Shown one piece after another: positions 5,391 to 7,283 of a stretch of 7,283 nt of DNA (within the stretch, counting starts at the first letter, position 1; every line of letters starts with the position of its first letter). The stretch is from an uncultured Clostridia bacterium (lineage in GTDB: Bacteria; Bacillota; Clostridia; Peptostreptococcales; Anaerovoracaceae). The stretch covers positions 1-7,283 of the forward strand of contig CAKQNZ010000106.1 in assembly GCA_934255435.1 (NCBI GenBank), given 5' to 3'. The position numbers were made by a program, and so were the translations under genes. Below the pieces are notes generated by a model. It was given only the letters and a program-made list of their open reading frames with translations. It had not been told where the DNA came from and ran no database searches.

Positions 5391-7283
5391 ATGAAGAAAA
5401 TCTCGGACAGCGAACTCAGACAGTGGATCGATGAAAGCGGACACAGCCACGGACACGACCACTGCCGCCATCACCACCACGATGGTGATTTCCATGACTA
5501 TACGAAAGCCGTTAACGAATACAGAAAGACTTTCCCTGACAAACAGCAGGTCATAGAACAGACTCCCGATCCTGCAGTAAGAGAGATGCTGCTGCATATG
5601 CAGGAGCTTGGCATCGAAACTACATTCGACAGGTTCGACCAGCAGCAGCCTCAGTGTACCTTCGGTCTTGCAGGTATATGCTGCCGCAACTGCTACATGG
5701 GGCCCTGCCGTATCACTAAAAAATGTACGAAGGGCGTCTGCGGTGCTGACGCCGATGTGATCGTTGCCCGCAACATGCTGAGAGCAGTGGCTTCCGGAGC
5801 AGCTGCCCACGGTGCCAGAGGCAGGGAAAGTATGCTGGCTCTGAAAAAAGCAGCCGAAGGCAGCATCGACCTCCCCATCGAAGGCGAAGCAAAAGTAAGG
5901 GCTGTCTGTCAGGCATATGGCATCGACACCAAAGGGAAAACGCTTGATCATCTGACGTCAGAAGTTGCCGACATACTTCTCGAAGACCTTTCCAGAACGG
6001 TGCCTGCACCCCACAGGACACTGCAGGCCTTCGCCCCGGCGGAACGAAAAAAAGTCTGGGAGGATCTCGGCATCCTGCCAGTAAGCGTCTACCATGAAGT
6101 TTTCGAAAGTCTCCACAGGACCAGTACAGGCACCGACGGCGACTGGAAAAACATCATGAAACAGTTCCTCCGTACAGGCGTAGCCTTTGCATGGACCAGC
6201 TGCCTCGGCAGCTCCATTGCCATGGACTGTCTCTACGGCCTTCCCCAGCGCCGCCGCACAATGATGAACGTGGGCGCACTGAAAAAAGGCTGGGTGAATA
6301 TCGCAGTCCACGGTCATTCACCGCTGCTCGTCAGCGAGATCGTCCGCACCGGCCAGTCTGAGGAATATCAGGCAAAGGCAAAGGCCGCCGGAGCCGAAGG
6401 CATCCAGTTCTACGGCATATGCTGCTCAGGGCTTTCAGCTATGTACCGCTACGGCGGAGTCATCCCTCTTTCCAATGCAGTTGGTGCCGAGATGATCCTG
6501 GGTACAGGCGCTCTCGACCTGTGGGTTGCTGATGTGCAGGACGTGTTCCCTTCCATCATGGAGGTGGCAAAATGTTTCAAAACTACAGTCGTGACCACCA
6601 GCGATTCCGCAAGGCTTCCTGAAGCCGAGCACTATGCTCTCGATCACGAACATTCGAACCTGGATGAGATCCACGATATCGCTGTGAAGATCGTGGAACG
6701 TGCCATCGAAAGCTACAGCGACCGCCGGGATGTGCCGGTATCCATACCTCAGTACGAAGTGGAAGCTGAAACAGGCTTCTCCGCTGAATTCGCAGCATCG
6801 TATTTCGGCATGGACAAAATAGCCGAAGCGCTGGCCGACGGCAGGATCAGAGGCATCGTCAATCTTGTAGGCTGCAGCAATCCAAGGGTCGTCTATGAAA
6901 AAGCTATCATCGAAGTCGCAGAGACACTACTGAAACACGGCATCCTCATAATGACCAACGGCTGTGCGTCCTTCCCACTGATGAAGCTGGGCTACTGCTC
7001 CACAAAGGCGCTGGGACAGACCGCCGAAGGACTGCGTGATTTCCTGGGAGACGTTCCTCCCGTATGGCACATGGGGGAATGTCTCGACAACGCCAGAGCA
7101 TCGGCGCTGTTCAGTCAGGTCTCTGCAAAATCAGGTCACGCCATCAAGGACATGCCTTTCGCGTTCATCAGCCCTGAGTGGTCCAACGAAAAAGGCATCT
7201 GCGCAGCGCTGGCTTTCCGCCTGCTGGGCCAGCAGGTGGCTCTGCCGTTCGCGCTGCAGCGCGCCGACGCTCTGAGAAAACAA
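5391..7283 (+). CDS. cooS: Anaerobic CO dehydrogenase catalytic subunit homologue (CooS family), deviant active site, 3' end outside window
   Basis: The frame is unbroken for 631 codons and runs off the window; perhaps ~40 residues are missing. The ATG has AGGAGG five bases upstream (5380-5385). Residues 18-35 are His-rich (nine His). D-cluster cysteines (C89, C97) and B-cluster cysteines (C98, C101, C106, C117) are present, so the dimeric electron-transfer scaffold should form. C-cluster candidates present are H307/H309 in HGHSP, C344/C345 in GICCSG, C495 in VGCSNP, C525 in NGCAS and C564 in MGECLDN, with K601 in SPEWSNEK and H140. The canonical VQC motif is VQD here (D384), losing the cysteine equivalent to Cys333 of Carboxydothermus CooS-II, and F266 stands where an active-site Asp is expected. 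The loop between C525 and C564 is about 11 residues shorter than usual. CooS enzymes interconvert CO and CO2 at a NiFe4S4 cluster. This one probably holds a different cluster and may not oxidise CO. No CODH accessory gene is visible. Confidence 0.93.
   Translation, partial: MKKISDSELRQWIDESGHSHGHDHCRHHHHDGDFHDYTKAVNEYRKTFPDKQQVIEQTPDPAVREMLLHMQELGIETTFDRFDQQQPQCTFGLAGICCRNCYMGPCRITKKCTKGVCGADADVIVARNMLRAVASGAAAHGARGRESMLALKKAAEGSIDLPIEGEAKVRAVCQAYGIDTKGKTLDHLTSEVADILLEDLSRTVPAPHRTLQAFAPAERKKVWEDLGILPVSVYHEVFESLHRTSTGTDGDWKNIMKQFLRTGVAFAWTSCLGSSIAMDCLYGLPQRRRTMMNVGALKKGWVNIAVHGHSPLLVSEIVRTGQSEEYQAKAKAAGAEGIQFYGICCSGLSAMYRYGGVIPLSNAVGAEMILGTGALDLWVADVQDVFPSIMEVAKCFKTTVVTTSDSARLPEAEHYALDHEHSNLDEIHDIAVKIVERAIESYSDRRDVPVSIPQYEVEAETGFSAEFAASYFGMDKIAEALADGRIRGIVNLVGCSNPRVVYEKAIIEVAETLLKHGILIMTNGCASFPLMKLGYCSTKALGQTAEGLRDFLGDVPPVWHMGECLDNARASALFSQVSAKSGHAIKDMPFAFISPEWSNEKGICAALAFRLLGQQVALPFALQRADALRKQ

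Noticed and set aside
5217..5951. A 244-codon minus-strand open frame over the start of cooS
   Set aside because: It is antisense to the well-supported cooS coding sequence and its promoter, with no recognisable domain.
5391..7283. Frameshift or internal stop in the cooS-type gene explaining the missing cysteine
   Set aside because: I translated the whole stretch codon by codon; it stays in one frame, and the motifs on both sides of D384 are conserved and in register.

Overview
The window looks like chromosomal DNA from an anaerobic Firmicute, most likely a Clostridia-class bacterium. This rests on four things: strong AGGAGG-type ribosome binding sites, sigma-A promoters with 17-base spacers, a CBS/DRTGG-type family II pyrophosphatase, and a nickel-type anaerobic CO dehydrogenase homologue. 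No rRNA, tRNA or CRISPR array was seen, and genus and species cannot be told from what is visible.

Region 1 (1-2369, minus strand) is a compact three-gene operon reading leftward: a PadR-family repressor, a DUF1700/HAAS membrane protein and a DUF4097 beta-solenoid envelope protein. The genes overlap or abut. A textbook promoter (TTGACA, 17 bases, TATAGT) lies upstream, with an inverted repeat over its -10 that is a natural site for PadR autorepression. A strong hairpin terminator closes the operon at the window's left edge.

Region 2 (2394-2808) is a gene graveyard. The last ~41 codons of an MMPL/RND-type transporter (minus strand) sit head-to-head with the last ~95 codons of a TetR-type regulator (plus strand). 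This is what one deletion through a divergent tetR/mmpL pair would leave. Positions 2809-2929 hold nothing I recognise.

Region 3 (2930-4764, minus strand) is an intact 556-residue regulated family II inorganic pyrophosphatase with CBS and DRTGG domains, a ~130-nt leader and its own promoter.

Region 4 (4765-5274) has no gene I recognise but is dense in palindromes and hairpins: a 6-bp stem at 4773-4790, several stems in 4813-4968, a 22-bp perfect palindrome at 5026-5047, and a long hairpin at 5163-5203. It may be a decayed IS200/IS605-type element or a structured RNA; neither is proven.

Region 5 (5275-7283, plus strand) is a cooS-type gene with its own promoter and a 19-bp palindromic operator. 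It runs off the right edge after 631 codons. It keeps the cysteines for the B and D clusters and most C-cluster ligands. However, Asp384 replaces the cysteine equivalent to Cys333 of the Carboxydothermus enzyme, Phe replaces a conserved active-site Asp, and there is a histidine-rich N-terminal tail. It is therefore probably a deviant CODH-fold enzyme with a different metal cluster and reaction rather than a CO dehydrogenase. This is the most interesting feature of the window.
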